This document shows, one piece after another, positions 9,785-19,961 of a stretch of DNA of 64,000 nucleotides. The notes under the pieces were generated by a model. That model was not told where the DNA came from, ran no database searches, and saw nothing but the letters and a program-made list of their open reading frames with translations. The stretch covers positions 25,969,846 to 26,033,845 of the forward strand of contig OZ022349.1 in NCBI GenBank assembly GCA_963989245.1, written 5' to 3'. Origin of the DNA: Nansenia antarctica (taxonomy: Eukaryota > Chordata > Actinopteri > Argentiniformes > Microstomatidae). Within the stretch, counting starts at the first letter, position 1. Each line of letters starts with the position of its first letter. The position numbers were made by a program, and so were the translations under genes.

Positions 9785-12579
9785 CCCCTCCCCTCTCTCT
9801 CTCTGTCCCCCCCTCTCTCTCTCTGTCACCCTCTCTCCCTTCTCTCGCCCTCTCTCCCTTCTCTCTCGCCTCTCTCTCTCTCTCAGACCCGTACGGCCGC
9901 TCTCCCCCCTTCACTCCTCTGGAGCTCTAGGCACCGGTGCCTTCGGAGGTCTGGGCAGCCCCACCCTGGGTGAGACACCCCCCCCCCCCCCCCTACCCTT
10001 CCATCACGCCCCTACCCTACCCTTCCATCACGCCCCCCTACCCTACCCTTCCATCACCCCCCTACCCTACCCTTCCATCACCCCCCTACCCTACCCTTCC
10101 ATCACCCCCCTACCCTACCCTTCCATCACCCCCCTACCCTACCCTTCCATCACCCCCCTACCCTACCCTTCCATCACCCCCCTACCTACCCTTCCATCAC
10201 CCCCCTACCCTACCCTTCCATCACCCCCCTACCCTACCCTTCCATCACCCCCCTACCCTACCTTCCATCACCCCCCTACCCTACCCTTCCATCACCCCCC
10301 TACCCTACCCTTCCATCACCCCCCTACCCTACCCTTCCATCACCCCCCCTACCCTACCCCTTCCATCACCCCCCTACCCTACCCTTCCATCACCCCCCTA
10401 CCCTACCCTTCCATCACACCCCTACCCTACCCTTCCATCACCCCCCTACCCTACCCTTCCATCACCCCCCTACCCTACCCTTCCATCACACCCCTACCCT
10501 ACCCTTCCATCACCCCCCTACCCTACCCTTCCATCACACCCCTACCCTACCCTTCATCACCCCCCTACCCTACCCTTCCATCACCACCCCCTACCCTACC
10601 CTTCCATCACCCCCTACCCTACCCTTCCATCACCCCCCTACCCTACCCTTCATCACCCCCCTACCCTACCCTTCCATCACCCCCCTACCCTACCCTTCCA
10701 TCACCCCCCTACCCTACCCTTCCATCACACCCCTACCCTACCCTTCCATCACCCCCCTACCTACCCTTCCATCACCCCCCTACCCTACCCTTCCATCACA
10801 CCCCTACCCTACCCTTCCATCACACCCCTACCCTACCCTTCCATCACACCCCTACCCTACACTTCCATCACACCCCTACCCAACCCTTCCATCACACCCC
10901 TACCCTACACTTCCATCACACCCCTACCCTACCCTTCCATCACACCCCTACCCTACACTTCCATCACACCCCTACCCTACCCTTCCATCACACCCCTACC
11001 CTACCCTTGCATCACGCCCCCCCTCTACCCTTCCATCACACCCCTACCCTACCCTTCCATCATACTCCTACCCTACCCTTGCATCACACCCCTACCCTAC
11101 ACTTCCATCACACCCCTACCCTACCCTTCCATCACACCCCTACCCTACCCTTGCATCACACCCCTACCCTACCCTTCCATCACACCCCTACCCTACCCTT
11201 CCATCACACCCCTACCCTACACTTCCATCACACCCCTACCCTACACTTCCATCACACCCCTACCCTACCCTTCCATCACACCCCTACCCTACCCTTCCAT
11301 CACACCCCTACCCTACACTTCCATCACACCCCTACCCTACCCTTCCATCACACCCCTACCCTACCCTTGCATCACACCCCTACCCTACCCTTCCATCATA
11401 CCCCTACCCTACCCTTCCATCACGCCCCCCTCTACCCTTCCATCACACCCCTACCCTACCCTTCCATCATACTCCTACCCTACCCTTCCGTCACACCCCT
11501 ACCCTACCCTTCCATCACACCCCTACCCTACCATCATACCCCTACCCTACCCTTCCATCACGCCCCCCTCTACCCTTCCATCACACCCCTACCCTACCCT
11601 TCCATCATACCCCTACCCTACCCTTCCATCATACCCCTACCCTACCCTTCCATCACGCCCCCCTCTACCCTTCCATCACACCCCTACCCTTCCATCACAC
11701 CCCCCCTCTACCCTTCCATCACGCCCCCCCTCTACCCTTCCATCACGCCCCTACCCTACCCTTCCATCACGCCCCCCCTCTACCCTTCCATCACGCCCCT
11801 ACCCTACACTTCCATCACGCCGTGGCTCCTGGGACACGTATCAACCCTCCTCCTGGACCACATCCCACTTTCAATTACTTGCCTTCCATCCAAGACACTT
11901 TTCGGTCTAAACCGCCTCCATTACAGCTTAATCTGTGTCCAGGATTTTCTGTCTGGGGACACTGGCCCAGTATTAGCACAAACTCACTGCGCTCAAACAC
12001 AACATTTCCATTTACATGTTTGGCATTTAGCAGACACCTTATTCCAAAGCGACTTACAATCGATACATTTGACTAAGTAAGTGAATGATCTATCCACCAG
12101 TCGTAGCAGGAAGAGTAATCTAGCTCAGGCCAGCGGCCATTGGCAGTCGTCGTGCTAGGAGTGTTTTTTTTAAAGAAAATGTTTATAGTAGACACTGGAT
12201 AGACATTACAAGTACAAGGGGGGTAGTAGAAATCTCAAGAGAAACAGTCGGGTGGGGCGGGGGGAAGCAGGTGTCTCTGGAGATACAGTGCAAACACTGA
12301 TGTTGATGCTTTCTTCTTCTTCTCTGCGTCCCCAGCGAGCAGCTCTGTGTTCGGGCACAAGGAGCCCCCGGTGGGGGTGGTCGGGGGCTTAGCCAATCCT
12401 CACGACCCCTGGAACCGGCTCCAGGGGGGCCCCTCCAACTTCGCCGCCGGTCCCAGCTGGGCCAAAGGAGGGGGGGTTGACAAGAGGGACGACAGGGACC
12501 GAGGGAAGGACATGGAGAGGAGAGAGATACCTCACATCAAAGCCGAGAAGGACAGGTGTGTGTGTAGGGGTGTGTGTGT

Positions 12580-12610
<31 letters not shown>

Positions 12611-15600
12611 GGGGGTGGGGTGTGTGTGTGCCACAGAATGGCCTCAACAACCTGCTGTAGGATTATTCATCCTTGATCCTTGAGTCACCCTCTAGTGGAT
12701 TCCTGATCTCATATATGCAGTTTATCATACCACATTACGCACTGATTATTATTATTCATATTGTCATTATAATATATAGTGTTTTGAGTGTTGAAATGGC
12801 CTATGACCTTTGACCCTTAAGGCAAGGCAAGGCAAGGTTATTTGTATAGCACATTTCATACAACAGATTCAAGCGCTGCTCTTTCCGATATGGCTGGTGA
12901 GTTTGCAGGTACTGCGTCTGTGTGTAGCCGCTATCTTGCACGATACGGTGTGTGAGGTCGCAGTGTAAAATGACACATTTTACAGGGGCGGCTGTGGTGC
13001 AGGAGGTAGAGTCGCCGTCTAATGATCACAAGGTTGGCAGATCAGCGGTTCGAGCCCCGGCTGGCCACATGTCGAAGTGTCCTTGGGCAAGACACTGAAC
13101 CCCAAAATTGCTCCCAGTGAGCAGGCCAGCCTTGCATGGCAGCTTACCGCCATTGGTTTGTGAATGTGTGTGTGAATGGGTGAATGAGAGGCCATTGTAA
13201 AGCACTTTGGAGCAGCAACAAAGGCACTATATTAGTGCAGTCCATTTACCATTTACATTTGCCAACAGATTTAGCCTAATTTTGCAGCGAATTTATAGCG
13301 CTTAGATTATGGATCATAAAACTCATAACTGCTGCAGGTAGAAGAAGAAGTAAAAAGATAAAACGATAAAAAGATTATAATAATGAATGGATAGAAGGCA
13401 TAGATAGAGTGTTAGTGTTTAACCATAACTGCTGCAGAACATCAAGGTTTTTAGCTTAGTTTTAAATATGTGTAGGGTTTGGGCCTGTTTGATTCCTTCA
13501 GGGAGTTTGTTCCAGGAGCATGCAGCAGAGTGACTGAAAGCTGCTGCACCGCGTTTTGTTTTCACTCTAGGAATGATTAGCTGATTAGTCTCAGCTGACC
13601 TTAGGGGCCTTGCTGGAATATAGGGTAGGAGAAGATCTGATACATATTTTGGTCCAAGACCATTTTGTGATTTGTATGTAATTAGGGGGAGAATTCAATT
13701 CTCTGAGACTGGTAGCCAGTGTAGGGATCTCAGGAATGGTGTAATGTGTTCAAACTTCTTTGTTTTTGTTAGGACCCTAGCAGCGGCGTTTTGGATGAGC
13801 TGCAATTAATTAACAGCTCCTTTAGATAGGCCTGTTAGTAGACCATTACAATAATAATAATAGTTTTTCAAGGTCTTGCTTGGACATGAAACCTCTCATT
13901 GTTATGTTTTTCAGGTGATAGTAGGCTGATTTAGTTATCGAGTTTGTGTCTGTTGAAGTTTCGATCGGAGTCTAGAATTACACCAAAGATTTCTGACCTG
14001 TTTTTTAGTTTGAAGAGAGAGAGAATCAAGTTTTCCACTGACTTTCGATCTTTTGTCAGGTGCACCGAATACAAGTATCTCAGTTTTGCCCTTGTTTAGT
14101 TGGAGGAAGTTTTGTGTCATCCAGGCGTTTATTTGTTCAATACAATTACAGAGATTGTCAGTGGGACTATAGTCGTTCGGTGAGAGGGCTATGTAGATTT
14201 AAGTTTCATCTGCATAGTTCAATAGGCAATTTTGTCTATCTTTTTTATGATGTGTCCCAATGGAAGCATGTAGAGATTGAATAGAAGGGGGCCAAGGATT
14301 GACCCTTGGGGAACCCCACATGTCATTTTTATTTGGTCAGATACAAAGTTGCCAATAGAGACATAGTAGCTTCTGTCCTGTAGGTAGGAACTAAACCAGT
14401 TTAGGGCAATGCCCGAAAGTCCTACCCAGGTTGTTAGTCTATCTATTAGAATGTCGTGGTCTACAGTGTCAAAGGCAGCGCTAAGGTCTAGTAGTACCAA
14501 AACCGAGTCTGTGTTTACGCGAAGGTCATTAAGGGCCTTAATAAGGGCCGTGTCAGTGCTATGTAGGGGGCGAAAGCCTGATTGAAAGTCATCAAAGAGA
14601 TCATTTAGGGTCAAATAATTGCTAAGTTGTTCGTGTGCAAGCATTTCAATTATTTTTCATGTACAGGAAAGGTTTGATATGGGTCTGTAGTTGTTTAGTA
14701 CAAATGGGTCTCGGCCCTTCTTTTTTTTAGTAAAGGCTTGATAACTGCAGTTATCAGGGCTTCAGGGAAGATTCCTGATGAAAGGGAAGTGATGATTTGT
14801 TTGTATGAGTTGTTAAACCTCATCCCTGTCTGCAGAGACAACATGCTGTACGGCCGCGCGCCCGTGAGGATGTCCCCCGTCCCCCCGCCTCTGAAGCTCC
14901 GCAGCAACACCCCCGTCTCCAGCCTCAACGGCCACGCAGGCCCTCTGGGGGGCGCTAGTGGGTCTAGCGAGGACATGACCCGCCGAGAGAGAGACAGAGA
15001 CGTTGACAAGAGGCCGCCGCTCCCCATGGTGTCCTCCAGGGGACCCCCGCAAGGCCCCTCCTCTCTAGCAGCGGCGGACCGAGACCGACCGCGCTCCTCC
15101 TCTTCCTCCGTGCTCACCACGCCCCCGCCTTCCTCCACCACCGCCCCCTCCCCGCTGGACATGTACCCCCGCCAGCAGCAGCCCCCCTCCGCTGCCCAGG
15201 GGCACGGCCACCACGGCGAGGCCTCCTCCTCCTCCCACTCCCACCCCCACGCCCAGAGAGACGGTACCCTCCCTCCTCCTCTTCCTCCTCCTCATCCTCA
15301 TCCTCCCTCCTCTTCCTCCTCGTTAGCCTCGGCCACCGTCACCTCTCTGTCCCAGGGCAAGAAGCCCGACCGGGACCGGACCACCACCCCGGGGGCCAAG
15401 CCCCCCCCCGCCCTCCTCCTCCTCCCCCCGGTGGTAAAAGTCAAGGAGGAGAGGAAAGAGGAGCCGGAGCCCGTCCCCATCTCCCTGCCTCCCCCTCCCC
15501 CTCACCCCCCCTCCGCGGCCCCCGGCCACAACAACAACAGCAGCTACGAGCGCCCCAGCAGCCGGCCCCCCCACCCCCACCACCACCGCTCCAGCACCCC

Positions 15601-16762
15601 CTCCTCCACCCTGTCGCTGACCCCCACCCCCAGCGACCGTGGCGTCCCCCTGCCTCCCCCCCCCCAGTCCCACCAGCAACAACAGCCCCAGTCCCACCCT
15701 CACCAGTCCCCCCACCACCACCAGTCGCCCCACCCCCACCAGTCCCCCCACCAGCATCACCTGTCCCTGTTGGAGCGCTCCCGCGCCCACGCCGCCATCG
15801 AGGCCTACCTGGGGGGCGCCGGGGGGGCGGGGGGCGGCGGGGGGCTTGTGGTGAACGCGGCGGGGGAGCGCTTCCTCGCCCACCCTCACGGGCCCCCCCA
15901 CCACCCCCAGGGGCCCCCCGGCGGCCAGCACCCGGGCCACTCCTTCCCCTGGGACCCCTGGAGGGAGCTGGCCGCCGCCCAGCAGCAGCAGCAGCGCAGG
16001 GAGGCCACGCTGGCGGCCATGCGCCAAGCGGACCCCCACCTAGCGCTGCGCTCGGACCCCCACCTGACCCGGCTCCTGCAGCACCAGCAGGCGCAGCGCT
16101 TCCTGGAGGCGGAGAGGGTGGCGGCCATGGCGGCAGCGGTCGCCGGGGGGAACCCCCACCACCACCACCACCACCAACCCTCCTCAGCAGCGGCAGCAGC
16201 AGCGGCCAGACAGGAGTTCGGCCTGATGGCGCACCACTTCGACCGGGGCCACCCCGGGCTGGGGGCGCTGGTGGACGAGGAGCAGCAGCGCGCCCAGATC
16301 CTGAGGGAGGACTTCGAGAGGGCGCGCTACTTCGGCATGCACCCCCACGCCCACCACCCGCACCTGTCGGCCGCCGCGGGCCCCCCGCCCCCCCACCTGT
16401 CGGGCCAGGCGGCGGCCCACCTGGAGCAGCTCCACCAGGGGCTCCTCGCCCATGGGGCCGGGGGGGGGGCGCCCCCCTCCCATCACCACCACCAGGCGGC
16501 CCTGTACTCCCGCCTGCAGTCGCTCCACCCCCACCACGTCCCCAACGGCATCCTGGCCAAGACCCCCGCGGGCCTGGTGGGCGCCCTGACCCTGGGGGGG
16601 GGGCCCCCTCCGCTCATCCCCTCCGTGGTGACCAGCAGGTCGTCCCCCCCGCCGCCCCGCGGAGGCGGAGGCTCCAGGTTCGGGGGGGGCGGAGGAGGGG
16701 GGGGGCCGGGGGACATGTCCATCTACACCCACGCCCACCACAAAGACGGGGAGTCCAGATAG
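7671..16762 (+). CDS. fbrs: Fibrosin (AUTS2 family), 5' end missing
   Basis: AUTS2-family proteins are nuclear and join non-canonical PRC1 complexes that act in transcription. Six exons are visible: 7671-7692 (cut by the gap), 8417-8571, 9290-9368, 9887-9969, 12336-12555 and 14836-16762. Diagnostic segments in order are MQADPHKLDF, HDLNRPASLF, FLTPSAHL-DPYGR (across a splice junction), GAFGGLGSP, FGHKE...NPHDPWNRL, VKVKEERKE and the histidine-rich C-terminal region. FLTPSAHLDP matches human FBRS better than AUTS2. The downstream neighbour srcap agrees with human FBRS-SRCAP. The N-terminal exons are lost in or beyond the gap. Three apparent frame breaks lie in exons 8417, 9290 and 9887. The conserved residues on both sides suggest sequence errors rather than decay. 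Confidence 0.88.
7748..8140. mobile_element. MITE interrupted by a SINE
   Basis: The outer ends GGTTTCATGGACACAG (about 7753) and CTGTGAAACCGGC (8128-8140) are inverted and typical of a common fish MITE. A SINE of family A sits inside at about 7771-8057. A related end is seen at 61757-61826. Confidence 0.6.
7771..8057 (+). mobile_element. tRNA-derived SINE, family A, copy 1
   Basis: Contains a Pol III B-box-like GGTTCGAACCCCGGCTGGCC, then CCTTGGGCAAGACACTGAA, and the 3' tail GCTATATAAGTCAGTC. Other copies lie at 12985, 37779, 42089 and 55990, with an amplified tail at 44240. Confidence 0.85.
8417..8571 (+). CDS. fbrs: fbrs exon, MQADPHKLDF / HDLNRPASLF
   Basis: 155 bases, acceptor CTCAG at 8412-8416, donor GTGGGT. 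It starts in phase 0 with LMQADPHKLDFRNELLSRLP. The conserved 3' half, GLPSAHDLNRPASLFTAAG, is read one base out of frame from the 5' half. The shift falls in a GC-rich stretch with runs of seven and nine G at about 8479-8520. Both halves match the AUTS2 family, so an indel in a homopolymer is the simplest reading. Confidence 0.85.
8650..9012. repeat. GGGAGGGAGGATGG purine minisatellite
   Basis: Degenerate array of GAGAGGGAGGATGGGAGCGAAGG-type units in the fbrs intron, beginning about 80 bases after the donor at 8572. Confidence 0.88.
9290..9368 (+). CDS. fbrs: fbrs exon, FLTPSAHL
   Basis: 79 bases, acceptor CCCGCAG at 9283-9289, donor GTATGA. Entering in phase 1 from the previous exon gives GGNPSLPPSS. 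The conserved FLTPSAHL is in another frame, which then joins the next exon as AHL-DPYGR, exactly as in human FBRS. A length error of one base within the exon would reconcile the two. Confidence 0.75.
9697..9884. repeat. CT microsatellite
   Basis: (CT)n with C runs forms the extended polypyrimidine tract up to the acceptor at 9885-9886. Confidence 0.93.
9887..9969 (+). CDS. fbrs: fbrs exon, DPYGR / GAFGGLGSP
   Basis: 83 bases, donor GTGAGA. The 5' part reads DPYGRSPPFT in the frame continuing FLTPSAHL. The 3' part reads SSGALGTGAFGGLGSPTL in another frame and leaves in phase 1, as the next exon needs. AUTS2 has LEPFNRPSTF...GNAFGGLGNP over the same stretch, so both parts are real and a frame break lies between them. 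Confidence 0.8.
9990..11828. repeat. 24-base minisatellite, 1.8 kb
   Basis: About 75 copies of a roughly 24-base unit TACCCTACCCTTCCATCACA followed by CCCC. Units near the donor have CACCCC; later units shift to CACACC. It starts about 20 bases after the donor of the 9887 exon. Units lack stop codons in the plus frames, so long spurious open frames (YPSITPLP repeats) cross it. Confidence 0.95.
12336..12555 (+). CDS. fbrs: fbrs exon, FGHKE...PHDPWNRL
   Basis: 220 bases, acceptor CCCCAG at 12330-12335, donor GTGTGT. Phase 1 in and phase 2 out. It encodes SSSVFGHKEPP, LANPHDPWNRL and VDKRDDRDRGKDMERRE. These match AUTS2 MFGHKDGP, NPHEPWNRL and DVDKRD in order. The frame is intact. Confidence 0.9.
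12571..12635. repeat. GT then poly-G tract after donor
   Basis: (GT)n followed by about 23 G with one T interruption, starting 15 bases after the donor at 12556. Confidence 0.9.
12821..14815 (-). mobile_element. L2-type LINE fragment, minus strand
   Basis: A non-LTR reverse transcriptase is readable on the minus strand. DLFDDFQSGFRPLHSTDTAL, LLDLSAAFDTVDHDIL and TCGVPQGSILGPLLF lie at about 14600-14290, and KTEILVFG at about 14080. The GVPQGS and SAAFDTVDH blocks are typical of the L2 clade. The catalytic-core region after GVPQGS is not continuous, so the copy is dead. Its 3' end is at about 12821 (GGCAAGGCAAGGTTATTTGT). A family A SINE interrupts it at 12985-13256. Confidence 0.82.
12985..13256 (+). 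mobile_element. tRNA-derived SINE, family A, copy 2
   Basis: GGGGCGGCTGTGGTGCAGGA head, GGTTCGAGCCCCGGCTGGCC B-box and the ACTATATTAGTGCAGTCCAT tail. It is inserted inside the L2 fragment. Confidence 0.88.
14836..16762 (+). CDS. fbrs: fbrs terminal exon
   Basis: 1,927 bases, acceptor TGCAG at 14831-14835, entering in phase 2 to complete Arg, and ending at TAG 16760-16762. Contents in order: RDNMLYGRAPVRMSPVP; polyproline and serine runs; VKVKEERKE (a conserved AUTS2-family block); several histidine runs; LLERSRAHAAIEAYLGG; HSFPWDPWRELAAAQ; SDPHLTRLLQHQQAQRFLEA; AQILREDFERARYFGMHPH; and a Gly-rich end with HKDGESR. The family's usual multi-exon C-terminal half is carried here by a single uninterrupted exon. 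Codons are strongly GC-ending. Confidence 0.9.
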
Positions 16763-18005
16763 TACAGGGGGACAGAGACTGGCGGAGGGAGGGAGGGAGG
16801 AGGGACGGAGGAGGGAGGGAGGAGGGATGGAGGAGGGGTTTCACGGGAAACGTCCGCGTGGGGGGGGGGGTAGATGTCTGCTTTTCACTTTCCAGTGAGG
16901 TGAAACGTTCCACAACGTTGCAGGTAGAAATGTAAGGCATAGAGCTGACACACACACGCGCCTATATTCTATATGACGGACACCCCATAACTGTTCTACT
17001 CTGTACATTTCTATCTGAACGTTCTGTAGCCACACCCTCCCTCTTGAACAAGCCCCGCCCCCCCTCCCACCCCCCAGGATTATACTGTGCTGCTCTCTCT
17101 GTGTGGGTGGGTGGGGGGAGAAAGAGCCCTTTTGGAACTAATAGCGACACCCAGCTCACTCAGGCTCAAGACCAATCACAGCTCCAGTCCCCGTCACGGC
17201 TGCTCATGATTGGCTGGGGATGAAAGCAATGGAGGGAGGGGGGATGAATGAACATTTACCCACAATGGTTCTATCAGTGCAATTTTAAGGTACATGGTTT
17301 CCTCTGTGCATCCTAGTGTTTTTCTTTTCTTTTCTTTTTTTTATTTTTTACGCTGGGGGTCAGGTCGTCCTATGATATCCAATAATGCTACAAAAAAAAA
17401 GGCAGAGGAAAAAAAGGTTTTTCCGCCAGTTGAATACGATGATCATGTTTTCAGTAAGCTTTTTTTTTTTTAGGTGGGATGAGAGGTGAATTGTAAAAGG
17501 AGGCGCACTTTCTGTGTATAGGCGAACGGTTCATCCTCCCCTGGGTTTATCTCATGGGGGTGTATAAAATAAGCCCTCTGCGTACTGTTCAGACATGTTA
17601 GGCCGGGGGCCGTTAACCTGGATGAGGTCAAAAAGAAATATGGTAGCAAGGTATATTTCTATGGTTTTCTGGTTGTGTCCTTTGTCATTGTGTGAAAGAC
17701 TGTTAGATTACTGATGATGAAACTTATGAAGATTCTAAGTCTATAAAAACACACAGTACGCATCTTGTACCTCAGTTCTTTTCTGCTCTTCCCAAATATG
17801 ACCCTCCACTTCTGTGTGATATAAGCATCGCCATTGTTTTTAAACAATGCAATTGATGATGATCTGTGTGTCATGGTGGGTGGATGATATTTTAAGACTT
17901 ATATGAAGAAAAAAAAAGGAAAAAAAAAACTGTTTCCCATTCTCCTCTCTGCCTCAATGTATGAGCAGGACCAGAATATAGTAGTCTAGTGAAATTGCCT
18001 TTGTA

Positions 18006-18038
<33 letters not shown>

Positions 18039-18110
18039 ATTAATTATCTTCTATAATGATAATAAATATATTCACTGTTTTTATGTTATTTGTCATTGTT
18101 TCAGGTATCA
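16763..18110 (+). other. fbrs: fbrs 3' UTR (probable)
   Basis: Follows the fbrs stop without further coding potential. AATAAA at 18061-18066 is the best polyadenylation signal, giving a UTR of about 1.3 kb. It contains T runs, A runs and a TTA repeat (18007-18036). The exact cleavage site cannot be read from sequence. Confidence 0.5.
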
Positions 18111-19580
18111 CCAATGCACTCCCCCTGTTAGTAACAAGTTGTTTCCGATCAAGCAAAAAAACAAAAAAGACAAAGTTTTAAAAGGCTTGCTTGCTTCACA
18201 GAGAAATTCGATGCTTGTGAACGTAAGATGTAACCATAGCAACCTCTGGCCTCTTTATGAATCAGATCTGAGAGGTAGGATTATGTGTGTTGACGTCTGT
18301 GTATCGCATCACATTCAGGACTATGAAAAGCCTGCTGGTCGAAGTCACAGAGATGCTCCATGAAGAAAGATAAGTTATGTAACACGGACGACTTGGACAT
18401 CTACTGGGACCGCGGAGAGAAGAATCAGAGAACTTGCTTGTACACACAACTGGACTGAGGGTACCTGAGAGGAGGAAGATGTTTGGGTCGATTATTTTAA
18501 TAAGACCATTTTATACCTTTCAAACCCCTTCCCCTAGAGACCACAAAGAATAATTATTAAATGAATTGTTGGTTACTTTATTGTGTCGGTTGTGTTTGTT
18601 TGTTTGTTTCTTGTCGTCTCCACTGGCATTTCTACACACCAGCACCATAGGGACGACCACTACTACACCATGACATCATCATTGGTCTTCATCATATTGT
18701 CTTTCTTTGCACTGTCGAAAAAATCAGGATTAGGTCAAGATATAAAGCAACTCAGACATTTACAATCTAACTGTGATCATACTCAGTAGCCTACCGATAT
18801 GTCTGCTCTGTTCTGTAACAAATAATTGCTGTGATGCTGTAGTAACAGTATTCACCCTGTAAACGCCATCTGGATACATTCTGCTAGTGTGCATAGTGCA
18901 ATTGATAGACACTCACTGGATTCAAGGTGTAGGCTCCCAGCAGACAACCCAGGGGAACACCTCTTGTGTAAATACTGTTAGATAATTAAACAACGACACA
19001 TTCAGAAAAACACCCTAAAATGTACATTTGACGTCTATAAAGGTGACAAGCTAAAGAACAGGGATCACTTTCTAAATGAGTCCATAATCACACAGTAGGC
19101 CTACAGTTGACAATAAGCTTTGGGTGAAGTCGTTTTTAAATGATTGGTCATGACATGAGAGTCAAAGGATTATTTTTTTTGAAAGGTGTCAGTGATCACA
19201 TAGTAGGCTATAGTTGACAATAAGCTCATAAGAGTGAAAATCTTGAAATTATTGTCTGTAGAAATACAGATACATCAAATGAAGGGGGCTACACATTTAA
19301 TAGAAATGCATTCATTGCAGAACAGTGAGGATCCCTGAAAGAGAATGCAACTGGATAAGTCTTTATAACTGAATGCCATACACATAGTGTGTTTATACAA
19401 CGTTTGTGCAGTCTTGGTACTGTGTGGTACAGGACAACTGTGTTGAAGGATGGCAATGAATGGCAATGTTTAGGACAAAGAAAAATACTCACGACAACCT
19501 AATTTTAATTTACACTGTCAATTCCATTAATGTTTTTATTTTTTTATATATATGATTCAGGTTATTAAATATAACTATCC
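18111..19580. other. Intergenic, nothing recognised
   Basis: AT-rich spacer between fbrs and the srcap promoter. A short direct repeat (CATAATCACACAGTAGGCCTA-type at about 19083 and 19193) is present. No exon or RNA gene was recognised. Confidence 0.5.
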
Positions 19581-19613
19581 TACAACTGTGTGTCACTGGC
19601 GCGCCGGGCAACT

Positions 19614-19623
19614 TCTCGCGAGA
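19614..19623. promoter_or_regulatory. TCTCGCGAGA element 1
   Basis: Perfect palindromic TCTCGCGAGA, a known CpG-promoter motif that drives bidirectional or TATA-less transcription. It is part of a 48-base direct repeat that includes CAATACTTTCTTCTG and GTCAGCAGTGGCTCTC. Confidence 0.8.
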
Positions 19624-19661
19624 CAATACTTTCTTCTGCACTCTGTCAGCAGTGGCTCTCT

Positions 19662-19671
19662 TCTCGCGAGA
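19662..19671. promoter_or_regulatory. TCTCGCGAGA element 2
   Basis: Second perfect copy, exactly 48 bases downstream of the first and with the same flanking sequence, so it arose by tandem duplication of a promoter segment. Confidence 0.8.
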
Positions 19672-19950
19672 TAATACTTTCTTCTGGTTTGTCAGCAGTG
19701 GCTCTCCACCATTTCGCTGCGTCTAAAGTCTCCTCCCCGCAACCGCTAGATTCGGCGAGCCGAACCCACTCTCTACTCGGTCCGTGTTTTACCTTCTTCC
19801 CACGGACCTTCCTATACCTCGTTGGGTACCGAGAGGCAGTTCGGAATACTATCATCACGGATTGAGAACGATTTTATGCGGATGACGACTCCTTCAATAA
19901 GAATTTAGTAAAAGAAAACTGCTCGGAAATTTTCAGGTAGGTGGGAACTT

Positions 19951-19961
19951 AAGATGGCGGC
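19951..19961 (+). promoter_or_regulatory. YY1-type site AAGATGGCGGC
   Basis: Matches the YY1 consensus. It lies 15 bases inside the first intron, in the orientation seen downstream of many vertebrate start sites. Confidence 0.6.

Noticed and set aside
9990..11828. Interstitial telomere-like CCCTACCCTACCC
   Set aside because: The motif is CCCTAC, not CCCTAA, and is part of a longer 24-base unit.
9591..12080. 829-codon frame of YPSITPLP repeats
   Set aside because: Minisatellite in an fbrs intron. Only 9887-9969 within it is exon.
12985..13256. tRNA genes at the GGTTCGA B-boxes (also 7856, 37837, 42140, 56054)
   Set aside because: The boxes are followed by a shared SINE body and tail, and no cloverleaf can be completed.
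14219..14644. A host gene encoding a reverse-transcriptase-like protein
   Set aside because: It is part of a truncated L2-type LINE with a recognisable 3' tail and a nested SINE.
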